Positions 24,580 through 33,885 of a stretch of 64,000 nucleotides of DNA are shown here, one piece after another. The notes beneath the pieces are model-generated. The model saw nothing but the letters and a program-made list of their open reading frames with translations. It was not told where the DNA came from and did not search any database. Made by a program: the position numbers and the translations under genes. Each line of letters opens with the position of its first letter. The first letter of the stretch is position 1. Where the stretch lies: contig NZ_JADPRT010000010.1 in assembly GCF_015690355.1 (NCBI RefSeq), forward strand, positions 294,824 to 358,823, in the 5' to 3' direction. The stretch is from Streptacidiphilus fuscans (GTDB taxonomy: Bacteria; Actinomycetota; Actinomycetes; Streptomycetales; Streptomycetaceae).

Positions 24580-26064
24580 CTACTTCTTCTTGCCGCGCTT
24601 CTCGCGCACGCGCACCGAGATCGAGATCGGGGTGCCGACGAAGCCGAACTCCTCGCGCAGCCGACGCTCGATGAAGCGGCGGTATCCGGCCTCGATGAAG
24701 CCGGAGGCGAAGAGCACGAAGCGCGGCGGCTTGGTGCCGGCCTGGGTGCCGAAGAGGATCCGGGGCTGCTTGCCGCCGCGCACCGGGTGCGGGTGGGCGG
24801 CGACCAGCTCGCCGAGGAAAGCGTTCAGACGGGCCGTCGGGATACGCGTCTCCCAGCCGTCCAGCGCGGCCTCGATCGCCGGGACCAGCTTCTCCATGTG
24901 GCGGCCGGTGAGGGCGGAGACGTTGACCCGGGGCGCCCACTGGACCTGGACCAGGTCCTGCTCGATCTCGCGCTCCAGGTAGTAGCGGCGCTCGTCGTCC
25001 ATCTGGTCCCACTTGTTGTAGGCGACGACGACGGCACGTCCGGCCTCGACGGCCATGGAGATGATCCGCGTGTCCTGCTCGGCCAGCGTCTCGCTGGCGT
25101 CGATCAGGACCACCGCGACCTCCGCCTTCTCCAGCGCGGCCGCGGTGCGCAGCGAGGCGTAGAAGTCGGCGCCCGCGGTCTGGTGGACGCGGCGGCGGAT
25201 ACCGGCGGTGTCGATGAACTTCCAGGTCTTGCCGCCGAGGGTGATCATCTCGTCGACCGGGTCACGGGTGGTGCCGGCCAGCTCGTTGACGACCACCCGG
25301 TCCTCGCCCGCGACCTTGTTGAGCAGGCTGGACTTGCCGACGTTCGGGCGGCCGATCAGCGCGACGCGGCGCGGGCCGCCGAGGATCTGGTCGGCGGCGA
25401 AGGTCTGCGGCGGCGCCTCCGGCAGCTTCTCCAGGACGGCGTCCAGCATGTCGCCGGAGCCGCGGCCGTGGAGGGCCGAGACGGGGTAGGGCTCGCCGAG
25501 GCCGAGGTTCCACAGCGCGGCGGCGTCGGCCTCGGCGGAGGGGCCGTCGACCTTGTTGGCGCAGAGCACCACCGGCTTGCCGGAGCGGCGGATCAGCTTG
25601 ACCAGCGCCTCGTCGGTGTCGGTCGCGCCGACCTGGGCGTCGACGACGAAGAGCACGGCGTCGGAGTTCTCGATGCCCATCTCCGCCTGGGTCGCGACCA
25701 GGCCGTCCAGGCCCAGCGCGTCGATCTCCCAGCCGCCGGTGTCGACCAGCTTGAAGCGGCGGCCGTTCCAGGTGGCCTCGTACTGGACCCGGTCACGGGT
25801 GACGCCGGGACGGTCCTCGACGACCGCCTCACGACGGCCGATGATGCGGTTGACCAGCGTGGACTTGCCGACGTTGGGACGGCCGACGACGGCCAGCACC
25901 GGCAGCGGGACGTGCTCGTGGTCGTCGAGGTCGCCGAACTCGTCGAGATCGAACCCCTCCTCGGCGGCCAGCTGCATGAACTCGGCGTACTCGGCGTCGT
26001 TCAGGTCGCCGTGACCGGCGACATGGCCGGCTGCCTCGGCGTGACCGGCGTTCTCCATACTCAT
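24580..26064 (-). CDS. der: ribosome biogenesis GTPase Der (EngA)
   Basis: The 494-residue protein has two consecutive GTPase domains with P-loops GRPNVGKST and GRPNVGKSS, G4 motifs NKVD and NKWD, and a C-terminal KH-like domain, the diagnostic layout of Der. It acts in 50S subunit assembly in the cytosol. It is longer than Escherichia coli Der because of an acidic N-terminal extension of about 55 residues containing repeated AGH motifs, as seen in actinobacteria. It follows cmk by 70 bp on the same strand. A Lys-rich tail (RGKKK) ends the protein. Confidence 0.97.
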   Translation of the reverse strand: MSMENAGHAEAAGHVAGHGDLNDAEYAEFMQLAAEEGFDLDEFGDLDDHEHVPLPVLAVVGRPNVGKSTLVNRIIGRREAVVEDRPGVTRDRVQYEATWNGRRFKLVDTGGWEIDALGLDGLVATQAEMGIENSDAVLFVVDAQVGATDTDEALVKLIRRSGKPVVLCANKVDGPSAEADAAALWNLGLGEPYPVSALHGRGSGDMLDAVLEKLPEAPPQTFAADQILGGPRRVALIGRPNVGKSSLLNKVAGEDRVVVNELAGTTRDPVDEMITLGGKTWKFIDTAGIRRRVHQTAGADFYASLRTAAALEKAEVAVVLIDASETLAEQDTRIISMAVEAGRAVVVAYNKWDQMDDERRYYLEREIEQDLVQVQWAPRVNVSALTGRHMEKLVPAIEAALDGWETRIPTARLNAFLGELVAAHPHPVRGGKQPRILFGTQAGTKPPRFVLFASGFIEAGYRRFIERRLREEFGFVGTPISISVRVREKRGKKK

Positions 26065-26134
26065 CGGGCGGTGCCCACTCTCGTCTTCGTCTGTTTCAGG
26101 CGGTTCTGGGGGCTGGCGCCCGCTGCGTGGGAGC

Positions 26135-26833
26135 TCAGCCCAGGCGGGCGGCGACGCGCTGGTGCACCAGCCCGATGATGTGCGCGACGACCTGATCCGG
26201 GGTCATCTCGCTGGTGTCGACCTCGACGGCGTCGTCCGCCTTGCGCAGCGGCGCCGTGGCGCGGCTGGAGTCGGCCGTGTCACGGCGGTTGATGTCGGCC
26301 AGGATCGCGGCTATCTCGGTCAGGTCGGTGACGCCGAGCTGGGCGGCGCGACGGGCCGCCCGGGTCTCGGCGGAAGCGGTGAGGAAGACCTTGACGTCGG
26401 CGCGCGGGAAGACCACGGTGCCCATGTCCCGGCCCTCGGCGACGATCCCGCGCTCGGCGTGCAGCGCGGAGGCGCGCTGCAGCTCGACCAGGCGGGTGCG
26501 CACCTCGGCGACGGCGCTGACGGCGCTGACGGCGGCGGTCACCGGCTGCTCCCGGATGGGACCTGAGACGTCGACGCCGTCGACGGTGATGGTGGGGCCT
26601 GCCGCGTCCGTCCCGGAGACGATGACCGGCTTGCCGGAGGCCACCGCGACGGCGTCCGCGTCGTCGACGTCCACACCGGCGTTGAGCAGCCAGAAGGTCA
26701 TGGCCCGGTACATGGCGCCGGTGTCGAGGAAGCTGTAGCCCAGCTGCGCGGCGATCTCACGCGACACGGTCGACTTTCCGGTGCCGGCGGGGCCGTCGAG
26801 CACGACGACGACCGGGGCAGAGGAGTTGTCCAC
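26135..26833 (-). CDS. cmk: cytidylate kinase
   Basis: The 232-residue (d)CMP kinase phosphorylates CMP and dCMP with ATP. The P-loop is GPAGTGKST near the N-terminus, with FLDTGAMYRA and GRDMGTVVFP for nucleotide and CMP binding, and NRRDTADSSR in the lid region. Length is typical. The start is a GTG with AAGGA upstream. It lies between tyrA and der on the same strand, an order common in actinobacteria, and probably forms one operon with them. Confidence 0.97.
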   Translation of the reverse strand: MDNSSAPVVVVLDGPAGTGKSTVSREIAAQLGYSFLDTGAMYRAMTFWLLNAGVDVDDADAVAVASGKPVIVSGTDAAGPTITVDGVDVSGPIREQPVTAAVSAVSAVAEVRTRLVELQRASALHAERGIVAEGRDMGTVVFPRADVKVFLTASAETRAARRAAQLGVTDLTEIAAILADINRRDTADSSRATAPLRKADDAVEVDTSEMTPDQVVAHIIGLVHQRVAARLG

Positions 26834-26933
26834 GGGGCGGCTTCCTTCGGAACGCAGGGCAGAGGTCTACGTAAAGGTTACCGTCGCCGGGCAGGCGTCA
26901 GCGCAGCCTCGGACCGGCCCCCGCTGCCGAGCT

Positions 26934-28016
26934 CTACCGCAGGCTCCAGCCGCGCTCGCGCAGCGCCGCCGTCAGGGTCGGGACCGCGCCCGGTGCCACG
27001 GCCAGCTTGACCAGGCCGGCCTGCTGGCCGGTGCTGTGCTCGATGGTGACGTCCTCGATGTTGACCCCGGCCCGGCCCGCCTCGGCGAAGAGACGCGCCA
27101 GCTCGCCCGGCTGGTCGCCGATCAGCACCGCGACGTCCTCGTAGCGGGTGGGCGGCGCGCCGTGCTTGCCGGGGATCCGGGCGCGGCCGACGTTGCCGCG
27201 GCGCAGCACGTCGGCAACTGCCGCCGCACCCTCGCCGCGCTTGGCCGCGTCGGCCGCCTCCATGGCGCGCAGGCCGGAGACCGCGCCGCCCAGGTCGGCG
27301 GCGACCTCTTCCAGGATGTCGGCGACCACACCGGCGTTGGCGCTGAGGATGTCGACCCAGAGCCGCGGGTCGGAGGCGGCGATCCGGGTGGTGTCGCGGA
27401 TGCCGGGCCCGGCCAGCCGGACCGCGTTGTCCGGGGCGTGCTCCAGCCGGGCCGCGACCAGCGAGGCGAGCAACTGCGGGGTGTGCGAGACCAGCGCGAC
27501 CGCGCGGTCGTGCGCGGCGGCGTCCATCACCACCGGGACCGCGCCGCAGAGCGCGACGAGTTCCAGCGCGGCGTTGAGCGTCTCGGTGTCGGTGTCCGGC
27601 ATCGGCGTCAGCACCCAGGTGCGGCCGTCGAAGAGGTCGGCGCGGGCGGCCAGAGGGCCGTTGCGCTCGGCGCCCGCCATCGGGTGGCTGCCGATGTAGC
27701 TGCGGGTGTCGCAGCCGAGCTCCAGCACGTCCTGGCGCGGACCCGCCTTGACGCTGGCCACGTCGGTGTAGTGGCGGGCCAGTCCCTCCCGCTGGGCGTC
27801 GGCCAGCACCTGACCGACGCGGGCCGGGGGCACCGCGATGATCGCCAGGTCGACCATGCCCTCCGGCGGCTCGACCGTGCCCGCTCCGAGCGAGGCGGCG
27901 GTGCGGGCGGCGTCGTGGTCCGCGTCGCGCAGGTGGACCGTCGTGCCGCGTTCGGTGAGCGCGAGCGCGGCGGAGGTGCCGATCAGTCCGGTGCCGATCA
28001 CGACGGCGGTGCGCAT
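26934..28016 (-). CDS. tyrA: prephenate dehydrogenase
   Basis: The 360-residue enzyme makes 4-hydroxyphenylpyruvate for tyrosine synthesis with NAD(P). A Rossmann start (VVIGTGLIGTSAALAL) opens the protein, followed by the catalytic SHPMAGAERNG and SHTPQLLAS stretches. A C-terminal ACT domain (about residues 285-360, VAVLIGDQPGELARLFAEAG) suggests feedback regulation by an amino acid. The ATG at 28016 was chosen because the sequence upstream is a purine/pyrimidine-skewed leader with a 15-bp direct repeat. cmk and der follow. Confidence 0.94.
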   Translation of the reverse strand: MRTAVVIGTGLIGTSAALALTERGTTVHLRDADHDAARTAASLGAGTVEPPEGMVDLAIIAVPPARVGQVLADAQREGLARHYTDVASVKAGPRQDVLELGCDTRSYIGSHPMAGAERNGPLAARADLFDGRTWVLTPMPDTDTETLNAALELVALCGAVPVVMDAAAHDRAVALVSHTPQLLASLVAARLEHAPDNAVRLAGPGIRDTTRIAASDPRLWVDILSANAGVVADILEEVAADLGGAVSGLRAMEAADAAKRGEGAAAVADVLRRGNVGRARIPGKHGAPPTRYEDVAVLIGDQPGELARLFAEAGRAGVNIEDVTIEHSTGQQAGLVKLAVAPGAVPTLTAALRERGWSLR

Positions 28017-28042
28017 CGGGGGTACGTCCTCGGGAGAGAAGT

Positions 28043-28076
28043 AAGGCGGGCGAGAAGGAAGAAGGCGGGCGAGAAG
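28043..28076 (-). repeat. 15-bp direct repeat in the tyrA leader
   Basis: AAGGCGGGCGAGAAG occurs at 28043-28057 and again at 28062-28076, inside a strongly purine-rich (plus strand) tract upstream of the tyrA start. Confidence 0.8.
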
Positions 28077-28241
28077 AACGCGGGAACGAGAAGGCCGGGG
28101 CGGGGAGGTCCAGCGGCGGCCGATCGGGTCGGGGCGCAGTCCGACCCGATCGGCAAAGCCGCTGACGCCCACCGTAACCGCGCGGACACGTCAGGGACAC
28201 GGGCGTCCGCCGGTCAAGACGGTTACTGAGACGCCACAACC

Positions 28242-29402
28242 CTATCCGGCGAGAATGCGCAGCTCGCGACTGGTGAGGTTGAGCCGCTCGCCGCCGTCAG
28301 CGGTGCAGACGGCGATGTCCTCGATGCGCGCGCCGAACTCGCCGGGGAGGTAGATGCCGGGCTCGATGGAGAAGGCCATACCGGGCTCCAGCGGGCGGGA
28401 CGACCCGGCGACGATATAGGGCTCCTCGTGCGTCTCCAGGCCGATGCCGTGGCCGGTGCGGTGGACGAAGTAGTCGCCGTAGCCGGCCTCGGCGATCAGG
28501 TCGCGGCCGACGGCGTCCAGCGCCTCGGCGGTGACGCCCGGGCCGACCGCGTCGCACTGCTCCTTCTGCGCGGCCAGCAGCACCTCGTAGAGCGACTCGT
28601 AGCGCGCGGGAGGGCGGCCGACGCAGTAGTTGCGGGTGGAGTCGGAGCAGTAGCCGGAGGGCATGGTGCCGCCGATGTCGACGACGACCGGCTCGCCCTC
28701 GCGGATCACGCGGTCGGACACCTCGGCGTGCGGGCTGGCGCCGTTGGGGCCGGAGGCGACGATGACGAAGTCGACCGTGGCGTGACCGGCGGCGGTGATC
28801 GCGTCGGCGATGTCGCGGCCGACCTCGCGCTCGGTGCGGCCGGGGCGCAGCCACTCCTCCACCGCCGAGTGGACCTTGTCGATCGCCTCGGCGGCCTCCA
28901 GCAGCGCGGCGACCTCGGCCGCGCTCTTGCGGATCCGCAGCTCGCCGATGACCTGCCCGGCCAGCGCCTGCTCGGTGCCCGGCAGCGCGTCGCGGAAGGC
29001 GAGCACCTTCTCGGCGAACATGTGGTTGTCCAGGCCGACCCGGCCCAGCCCGCGCGGCAGCCGGGAGGCGACCAGGGCGTAGGGGTCCTCGGTCTCGCGC
29101 CAGGGGACGATCTCGATGTCGAGCGCGCCGACCGGCGAGGCCTCGGCGGCGGGCTGCTCAAGCAGCGGCACGACCAGGAACGGCGCCCCCTCGGCGGGCG
29201 CGACCAGGCAGGTGAGGCGCTCCAGCGGCAGCGCCTCGTAGCCGGTCAGGTAGCGCAGGTCCGGCCCCGGCGAGACGAGCAGGGCGTCCAGTCCGGCCGC
29301 CCGCGCGGCCTGCTGGGCACGGGCGACCCGGTCGGCGGGGTACAGCGCGGGGTCGCCGGCCGAGTGCTGTCCGGGGGCGTCGTGTGCAGCATCGTGTGCC
29401 AT
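28242..29402 (-). CDS. M24 family Xaa-Pro peptidase
   Basis: The 386-residue protein has a creatinase-type N-domain (about 1-150) and a C-terminal pita-bread metallopeptidase domain. Metal ligands are visible as Asp in VVVDIGG and DSTRNYCVG, His in HRTGHGIGLETHEEP, and Glu in SIEPGIYLPGEFGARIED. It should remove N-terminal residues before proline in the cytosol. Two 12-bp units after the start codon give AHDAAHDA. It is upstream of tyrA on the same strand but separated by 225 bp, so it is probably independent. Confidence 0.92.
   Translation of the reverse strand: MAHDAAHDAPGQHSAGDPALYPADRVARAQQAARAAGLDALLVSPGPDLRYLTGYEALPLERLTCLVAPAEGAPFLVVPLLEQPAAEASPVGALDIEIVPWRETEDPYALVASRLPRGLGRVGLDNHMFAEKVLAFRDALPGTEQALAGQVIGELRIRKSAAEVAALLEAAEAIDKVHSAVEEWLRPGRTEREVGRDIADAITAAGHATVDFVIVASGPNGASPHAEVSDRVIREGEPVVVDIGGTMPSGYCSDSTRNYCVGRPPARYESLYEVLLAAQKEQCDAVGPGVTAEALDAVGRDLIAEAGYGDYFVHRTGHGIGLETHEEPYIVAGSSRPLEPGMAFSIEPGIYLPGEFGARIEDIAVCTADGGERLNLTSRELRILAG
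29376..29399 (-). repeat. 12-bp tandem repeat x2 next to a start codon
   Basis: GGCGTCGTGTGC and AGCATCGTGTGC abut the CAT (ATG on the minus strand) of the peptidase gene and encode A-H-D-A twice. Confidence 0.7.
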
Positions 29403-29522
29403 GGCCCAAGTCCATCACGCCCCGCTCGCCTCCGCAGTGTTCCTGAGTGTCCGGGCCCGTTCAGGACCGGTCCTGCGGCAGACCCTCTACTCGCCGTGCG
29501 GCTGTTGCGGTACAAAGTGGAC

Positions 29523-29861
29523 ATGCTCTTCCATCTGACGCCGCTCGACGCGTGGCTGGAACACCCGGACCGGCCCTACACGACGTCCTCGCTGGCGTTG
29601 GAGGGCTTCATCCACTGCTCCGCCGACGAGGAGCGGGCGCTGGCCGTCGCCAACGCCCGCTACGCCTCCGCGCGCGGCCCGCTGATGGTGCTGCTGATCG
29701 ACGAGAACCGGCTGGACGCGCCGGTGCGCTGGGACGAGGCCGCCGACGGCGTGCTCTACCCGCACGTCTACGGTCCGGTCAACCGCTCCGCCGTGGCCGG
29801 GATGCTGGAGGCCGAGCGGGACTCCTCCGGCCGCTGGGCGCACCTCGCCGTGTGGAGCTGA
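29523..29861 (+). CDS. DUF952 domain protein
   Basis: The 112-residue protein covers the whole DUF952 domain (MLFHLTPLDAWLEHP, LEGFIHCSADEE, VLYPHVYGPVN). The family is small, cytosolic and of unknown activity, distantly reminiscent of ADP-ribosyl-transferring folds. No ribosome site precedes the ATG, and a GTG two codons earlier is an alternative; the message may be leaderless. The long frame upstream is antisense to the peptidase gene and is not coding. The stop codon lies in a 17-bp repeat. Confidence 0.85.
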   Translation: MLFHLTPLDAWLEHPDRPYTTSSLALEGFIHCSADEERALAVANARYASARGPLMVLLIDENRLDAPVRWDEAADGVLYPHVYGPVNRSAVAGMLEAERDSSGRWAHLAVWS

Positions 29862-29895
29862 GGACTCGGTGGAACTGAAAGCCCTGTGGAGTTGA
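29852..29895 (+). repeat. 17-bp tandem repeat (2.6 units) containing the stop codon
   Basis: GTGGARYTGA recurs at 29852, 29869 and 29886. Each copy carries TGA; the first is the stop of the DUF952 gene. Confidence 0.75.
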
Positions 29896-30057
29896 CGCGA
29901 AGCCGCACGCTCCACTGATTTGCCGTCAATTCACCTGCGGGCAACACAGAGACCCCGCAGGCCCTCTTTTGCGCTCGCTGCTCCCGTGCCAGTGTGATGC
30001 GTCACTTTCTACGCGCGTCATCGGGGAAACTCCGACCGATCACGAAGAGGGAGCAGG

Positions 30058-32211
30058 ATGCGCAAGAGCAAGGTGCTGGCCCTGGCGTTGACCGCCGGGC
30101 TGGGATTCGGGGCCGCCGTCGCGGCCCCGGCGGTGGCGGCGCCGAGCGCGCCGCAGGCGGGGGCGAACCACGGGACGGCCTCCTGTCAGCTGAACTCGGC
30201 ACAGCCGGGCGTCAAGCACGTGATCTACCTGCAGTTCGACAACGTCCACTTCACCCGGGACAACCCCAACGTCCCCTCGGACCTGGAGCAGATGCCGCAT
30301 CTGCTGAACTTCCTGACGTCCAACGGGGTGCTGGACGACAACCACCACACGCCGTTGATCGCCCACACCGGCGACGACATCCTGACCTCGCTGACCGGCC
30401 TCTACGGCAGCGACCACGGTCAGCCGGTGGCCAACTCGTACCGGTACTACAACCCGGACGGCACCACCAACTCGGCGAGCACCTTCGCCTACTGGACCGA
30501 CGGCGTGGCCGACAGCTCGGTCCCGACGCCGAGCGACTCCAGCTACACGATGGTGACCCAGAACGGCAAGAACACCCCCGCGCCGTGGGTCCCCTACACG
30601 CGTGCGGGCTGTGACGTGGGCGCCGTCTCCGCGGCGAACACCATCCTGGAGAACACCACCGTCGACATCAACAAGGTCTTCGGCGCCAACTCCCCCCAGG
30701 CCGCCGAGGCCAAGGCCAACCCGGCCAAGGCCCAGGCCGACTACGTCGGCATCGGCGTCCACTGCGCCAAGGACTCCAAGCTCTGCGCCGGTGCGGGCAG
30801 CGCGGCGAGTCCCGACCTGCTGCCGGACGAGCCGGGCGGCTACCACGGCTACCAGGCGCTGTTCGGCGCCAAGTCGGTGAATCCGGCGATCACCGGCGGC
30901 TCGGCCGTGGTGAACTCGACCTCCGGCCAGCCGATCACGGACCCCAAGGGCAACCCGGGCTTCCCCGGCTTCGACAGCATGAGCGCGGCCAACACGCTCG
31001 GCTACGTCGCGCAGATGCAGGAGTCCGGCGTCCCGGTCACCTTCGCGTACATCTCCGACGCGCACGACAACCACTCCGCCCCGTACAACGCCTTCGGGCC
31101 GGGCGAGGCGGGCTACGTCGCACAGCTCAAGACCTACGACCAGGCGTTCGCGTCGTTCTTCAGCCGGCTGTCCAAGGACGGGATCAACTCCCACAACACC
31201 GAGTTCGTGGTGACCTCCGACGAGAACGACCACTTCGTCGGCGGCGCGCCGAGCCCGGCGAACTGCGACGGCGTGCACGTCCCGTGCACCTACCAGCAGG
31301 TCGGCGAGATCAACGCCAACGCGAGCGGCCTGCTGGCCACCCAGCAGGGCGTGACCACGAAGTACGGGATCCACGCGGACTCCGCGCCCAACTTCTACCT
31401 GAACGGCGACCCGGCGCAGAACGCCCCGGTGACCCGCTCGTTCGAGCAGGCGTGGTCCAAGGTGACGGCGGTCAACCCGATCACCGGGAAGACCGACGTG
31501 ATCAACAACTACGAGGCCGACCAGACGGAGATGAAGCTGCTCCACATGGTCACCGGTGACCCGAAGCGCACGCCGACGTTCACCTCGTTCGCCAACCCGA
31601 ACTACTACGTCTACGCGGGCGCGGCCAACTGCAACTCCGCCTGCGTGGCGCTCGGTCCGGACTACGCCTGGAACCACGGCGACTTCTCGACCGACATCAA
31701 CACCACCTGGCTGGGCCTGGTCGGCCCGGGTGTCAAGCACCTCGGGGTCACCCACAAGGTCTGGTCGGACCACACCGACATGCGGCCGACGATGCTGACG
31801 CTGACCGGCCTGCGGGACGACTACCGCAGCGACGGCGTGGTGCTGACGCCGTTCCTGACCGCCTCCGCGCTGCCGCGCTCGCTGCGCGGCGACCGCGGCG
31901 CGTACGCGGCGCTGGCTGCCGTCTACAAGCAGCTGGACGCGGGCGTGGGCCAGTTCGCGGCGGCGACGCTGGTCCTGTCCAACGAGGGCGTCTCCTCGAC
32001 CTCGGCCGGTGACGCGGTCTACCAGGCCGACGAGGCGAAGCTGGCCGCCCTGGGCACCGCGCGCGACGCGCTCGCCGCGCAGATCGCCGGCGTGCTGGAC
32101 GGCATGGCCTTCGGCCACGACCGGGCCGCCACGGCCGACAACAGGAAGGCCGGCCTGCTGGTCCAGCAGGCCGACCGGCTGATCGCGCAGGCCCAGAAGG
32201 CCGCCGCCTGA
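30058..32211 (+). CDS. secreted alkaline-phosphatase-superfamily phosphoesterase
   Basis: The 717-residue protein has a signal peptide (MRKSKVLALALTAGLGFG, cleavage near AVAA at 27) and a long domain of the alkaline phosphatase / phosphodiesterase superfamily. Candidate metal-site segments are VIYLQFDNVHF, FVVTSDENDHF and KVWSDHTDMRPTMLTL. A C-terminal helical region of about 100 residues (LAAVYKQLDAGVGQF to the end) follows. It probably hydrolyses phosphate esters outside the cell. GGGAGCAGG precedes the ATG. The upstream 196 bp contain one PHO-box-like ATTCACC unit but no paired copies, so phosphate control is not supported. Confidence 0.8.
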   Translation: MRKSKVLALALTAGLGFGAAVAAPAVAAPSAPQAGANHGTASCQLNSAQPGVKHVIYLQFDNVHFTRDNPNVPSDLEQMPHLLNFLTSNGVLDDNHHTPLIAHTGDDILTSLTGLYGSDHGQPVANSYRYYNPDGTTNSASTFAYWTDGVADSSVPTPSDSSYTMVTQNGKNTPAPWVPYTRAGCDVGAVSAANTILENTTVDINKVFGANSPQAAEAKANPAKAQADYVGIGVHCAKDSKLCAGAGSAASPDLLPDEPGGYHGYQALFGAKSVNPAITGGSAVVNSTSGQPITDPKGNPGFPGFDSMSAANTLGYVAQMQESGVPVTFAYISDAHDNHSAPYNAFGPGEAGYVAQLKTYDQAFASFFSRLSKDGINSHNTEFVVTSDENDHFVGGAPSPANCDGVHVPCTYQQVGEINANASGLLATQQGVTTKYGIHADSAPNFYLNGDPAQNAPVTRSFEQAWSKVTAVNPITGKTDVINNYEADQTEMKLLHMVTGDPKRTPTFTSFANPNYYVYAGAANCNSACVALGPDYAWNHGDFSTDINTTWLGLVGPGVKHLGVTHKVWSDHTDMRPTMLTLTGLRDDYRSDGVVLTPFLTASALPRSLRGDRGAYAALAAVYKQLDAGVGQFAAATLVLSNEGVSSTSAGDAVYQADEAKLAALGTARDALAAQIAGVLDGMAFGHDRAATADNRKAGLLVQQADRLIAQAQKAAA

Positions 32212-32229
32212 TCAGCGACTGACGAGCGA
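32208..32229 (+). repeat. 11-bp tandem repeat x2 containing the stop codon
   Basis: CTGATCAGCGA and CTGACGAGCGA follow each other. The first holds the TGA of the phosphoesterase gene and the second a repeat of it. Confidence 0.6.
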
Positions 32230-32266
32230 GTCACGACCGCGCCCGTCCCGTCCGCATGAAGCACCG

Positions 32267-33766
32267 TCATATGTGGACGGCGACGGGCGCGTTCGCGTCC
32301 TGCTGGATCCTTCCGCGACGGTAGAGCACCAGGCTGAGCACCAGACCGACGGCGAAGAAGCCCGCCGACCACCAGTACGCGGTGGAGTAGCTGTGCAGCT
32401 GCGCCTTGGCCAGCAGCTCCGGCGTCGGCACGCCCTTGCCGACCAGGTAGCTCGTACCGGCGCTGGTGGCCAGGGTGTTGAGCAGCGCGGTGCCGATCGA
32501 ACCGCCGATCTGCTGCATGGTGTTGACCGCGGCCGAGGCCACGCCCGCGTCCTGCTCGCCGATCCGGTCGGTGGCCAGGCTCATCGTGACCGGCATGATC
32601 AGGCCGAGACCGAAGCCCATCACCAGCAGCGGCGGCAGCACGGCGGTGGCGTAGGAGCTGTTCAGCCCGAGGGCGGTCAGCCAGACCATGGCGCCCGCCG
32701 CGAGCGCCATCCCGGTGGGGACGAGCGGCCTCGGCCCGATCCGCGGCAGCAGCCACAGGGTGGCCAGCTGCGCGGAGACCATCAGCGCGCCGATCATCGG
32801 CAGGAAGCCGAGGCCGGTCTGCACCGGGCTGTAGTGCAGCGTCTCCTGCAGGTAGTAGGTCAGGAAGAGGAAGACACCGAACATGCCCGCGCCGGTGATG
32901 GCGGTGGCCAGGAACGACGCGCCGCGGTTGCGGTCCAGCAGCACGCGCAGCGGCAGCAGCGGGTGCTCGGCGCGGGTCTGCCACCAGCCGAAGACCGCGA
33001 TCAGCAGCACGCCCGCGACCAGGAACCCCCAGGTCTGCGGCGAACCCCAGCTGTGCGACTCGGCGTTGGAGAAGCCGTAGACCAGCCCGAAGAGACCGGC
33101 GGAGACCAGCAGCGTGCCGGGGATGTCCAGCTTGGGCCGATCGGCGGGAGCGCCCTTGCGCAGGAAGGCGAAGCCGCCGGCGAGCGCGAGGGCCGCGAAG
33201 AAGAGGTTGACGAAGAGGGTCCAGCGCCAGTTCAGATGCTCCGTCAGCAGCCCGCCGAGCAGCAGGCCGATGCCGCCGCCCGCGCCCGCGATGGCGCCGA
33301 AGATGCCGAACGCCTTGGCGCGTTCCTTGGCCTCGGTGAAGGTGGTGTTGAGCAGGGAGAGCGCGGCGGGCGCGAGAAGGGCCCCGAAGAAGCCCTGCAG
33401 CGCACGGCCGGTGACCAGGACGGTGAAGTCCCCGGCGGCACCGGCCAGCGCGGAGGCGGCGGCGAACCCGCCGACGCCGACCAGGAACACGACCTTGCGA
33501 CCGAAGAGGTCGGCGAGTCGCCCGCCGAGCAGCAGCAGGCTGCCGAAGGCGAGCGCGTAGGCGGTGACGATCCACTGCCGGTCGGCGTTGGAGAAGCCCA
33601 GCGCGTGCTGGGCCGAGGGCAGCGCGATGTTCACGATCGTGCCGTCCAGCACGACCATCAGCTGCGCGATCCCGACGACCGCCAGCACCCACCACCGTCG
33701 GCCGCCGTTGCCGGCGGCCGTACTGCCCTCCGCCGCGCTGACGCGCGGGGCGGTTGTCTGAGACAT
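32267..33766 (-). CDS. DHA2-type MFS multidrug exporter
   Basis: The 499-residue protein has 14 predicted membrane spans and the DHA2 signatures: motif C-like AIAGAGGGIGLLLGGLL, LDGTIVNIALPSAQ in span 1 and GGRLADLFGRK (motif A) between spans 2 and 3. Such proteins expel drugs or dyes using the proton gradient. GGAG is five bases before the ATG at 33766; the open frame upstream overlaps the tetR gene and is not coding. The promoter region carries two palindromes, and a TetR repressor gene lies immediately upstream on the same strand, a standard regulated efflux unit. Confidence 0.93.
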   Translation of the reverse strand: MSQTTAPRVSAAEGSTAAGNGGRRWWVLAVVGIAQLMVVLDGTIVNIALPSAQHALGFSNADRQWIVTAYALAFGSLLLLGGRLADLFGRKVVFLVGVGGFAAASALAGAAGDFTVLVTGRALQGFFGALLAPAALSLLNTTFTEAKERAKAFGIFGAIAGAGGGIGLLLGGLLTEHLNWRWTLFVNLFFAALALAGGFAFLRKGAPADRPKLDIPGTLLVSAGLFGLVYGFSNAESHSWGSPQTWGFLVAGVLLIAVFGWWQTRAEHPLLPLRVLLDRNRGASFLATAITGAGMFGVFLFLTYYLQETLHYSPVQTGLGFLPMIGALMVSAQLATLWLLPRIGPRPLVPTGMALAAGAMVWLTALGLNSSYATAVLPPLLVMGFGLGLIMPVTMSLATDRIGEQDAGVASAAVNTMQQIGGSIGTALLNTLATSAGTSYLVGKGVPTPELLAKAQLHSYSTAYWWSAGFFAVGLVLSLVLYRRGRIQQDANAPVAVHI

Positions 33767-33777
33767 GAGGACTCCGA

Positions 33778-33792
33778 ACGAAACGGTTTCGT
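33778..33792. promoter_or_regulatory. TetR-type operator, short copy
   Basis: ACGAAACGGTTTCGT is a perfect palindrome with 7-bp arms around one G, 12 bp before the exporter start. It shares the CGAAAC half-site with the longer palindrome at 33814. Confidence 0.7.
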
Positions 33793-33813
33793 ACTCTTCG
33801 CAGGCAACGATAC

Positions 33814-33843
33814 GCCTATCGAAACGAAGTCGTTTCGATAGGC
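33814..33843. promoter_or_regulatory. TetR-type operator, long copy
   Basis: Arms of 14 bp (33814-33827 and 33830-33843, GCCTATCGAAACGA and its complement) surround AG. It lies between the tetR stop and the exporter start, so it should control the exporter rather than tetR. Confidence 0.8.
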
Positions 33844-33885
33844 GATGTGAGCCGCGTCTCAGACCCCGGCGGCGCGGGGAACCTC

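Noticed and set aside
29901..30057. PHO box upstream of the secreted phosphoesterase
   Set aside because: Only one ATTCACCTGCG-like unit is seen, without the adjacent 11-bp copy that PhoP sites need.
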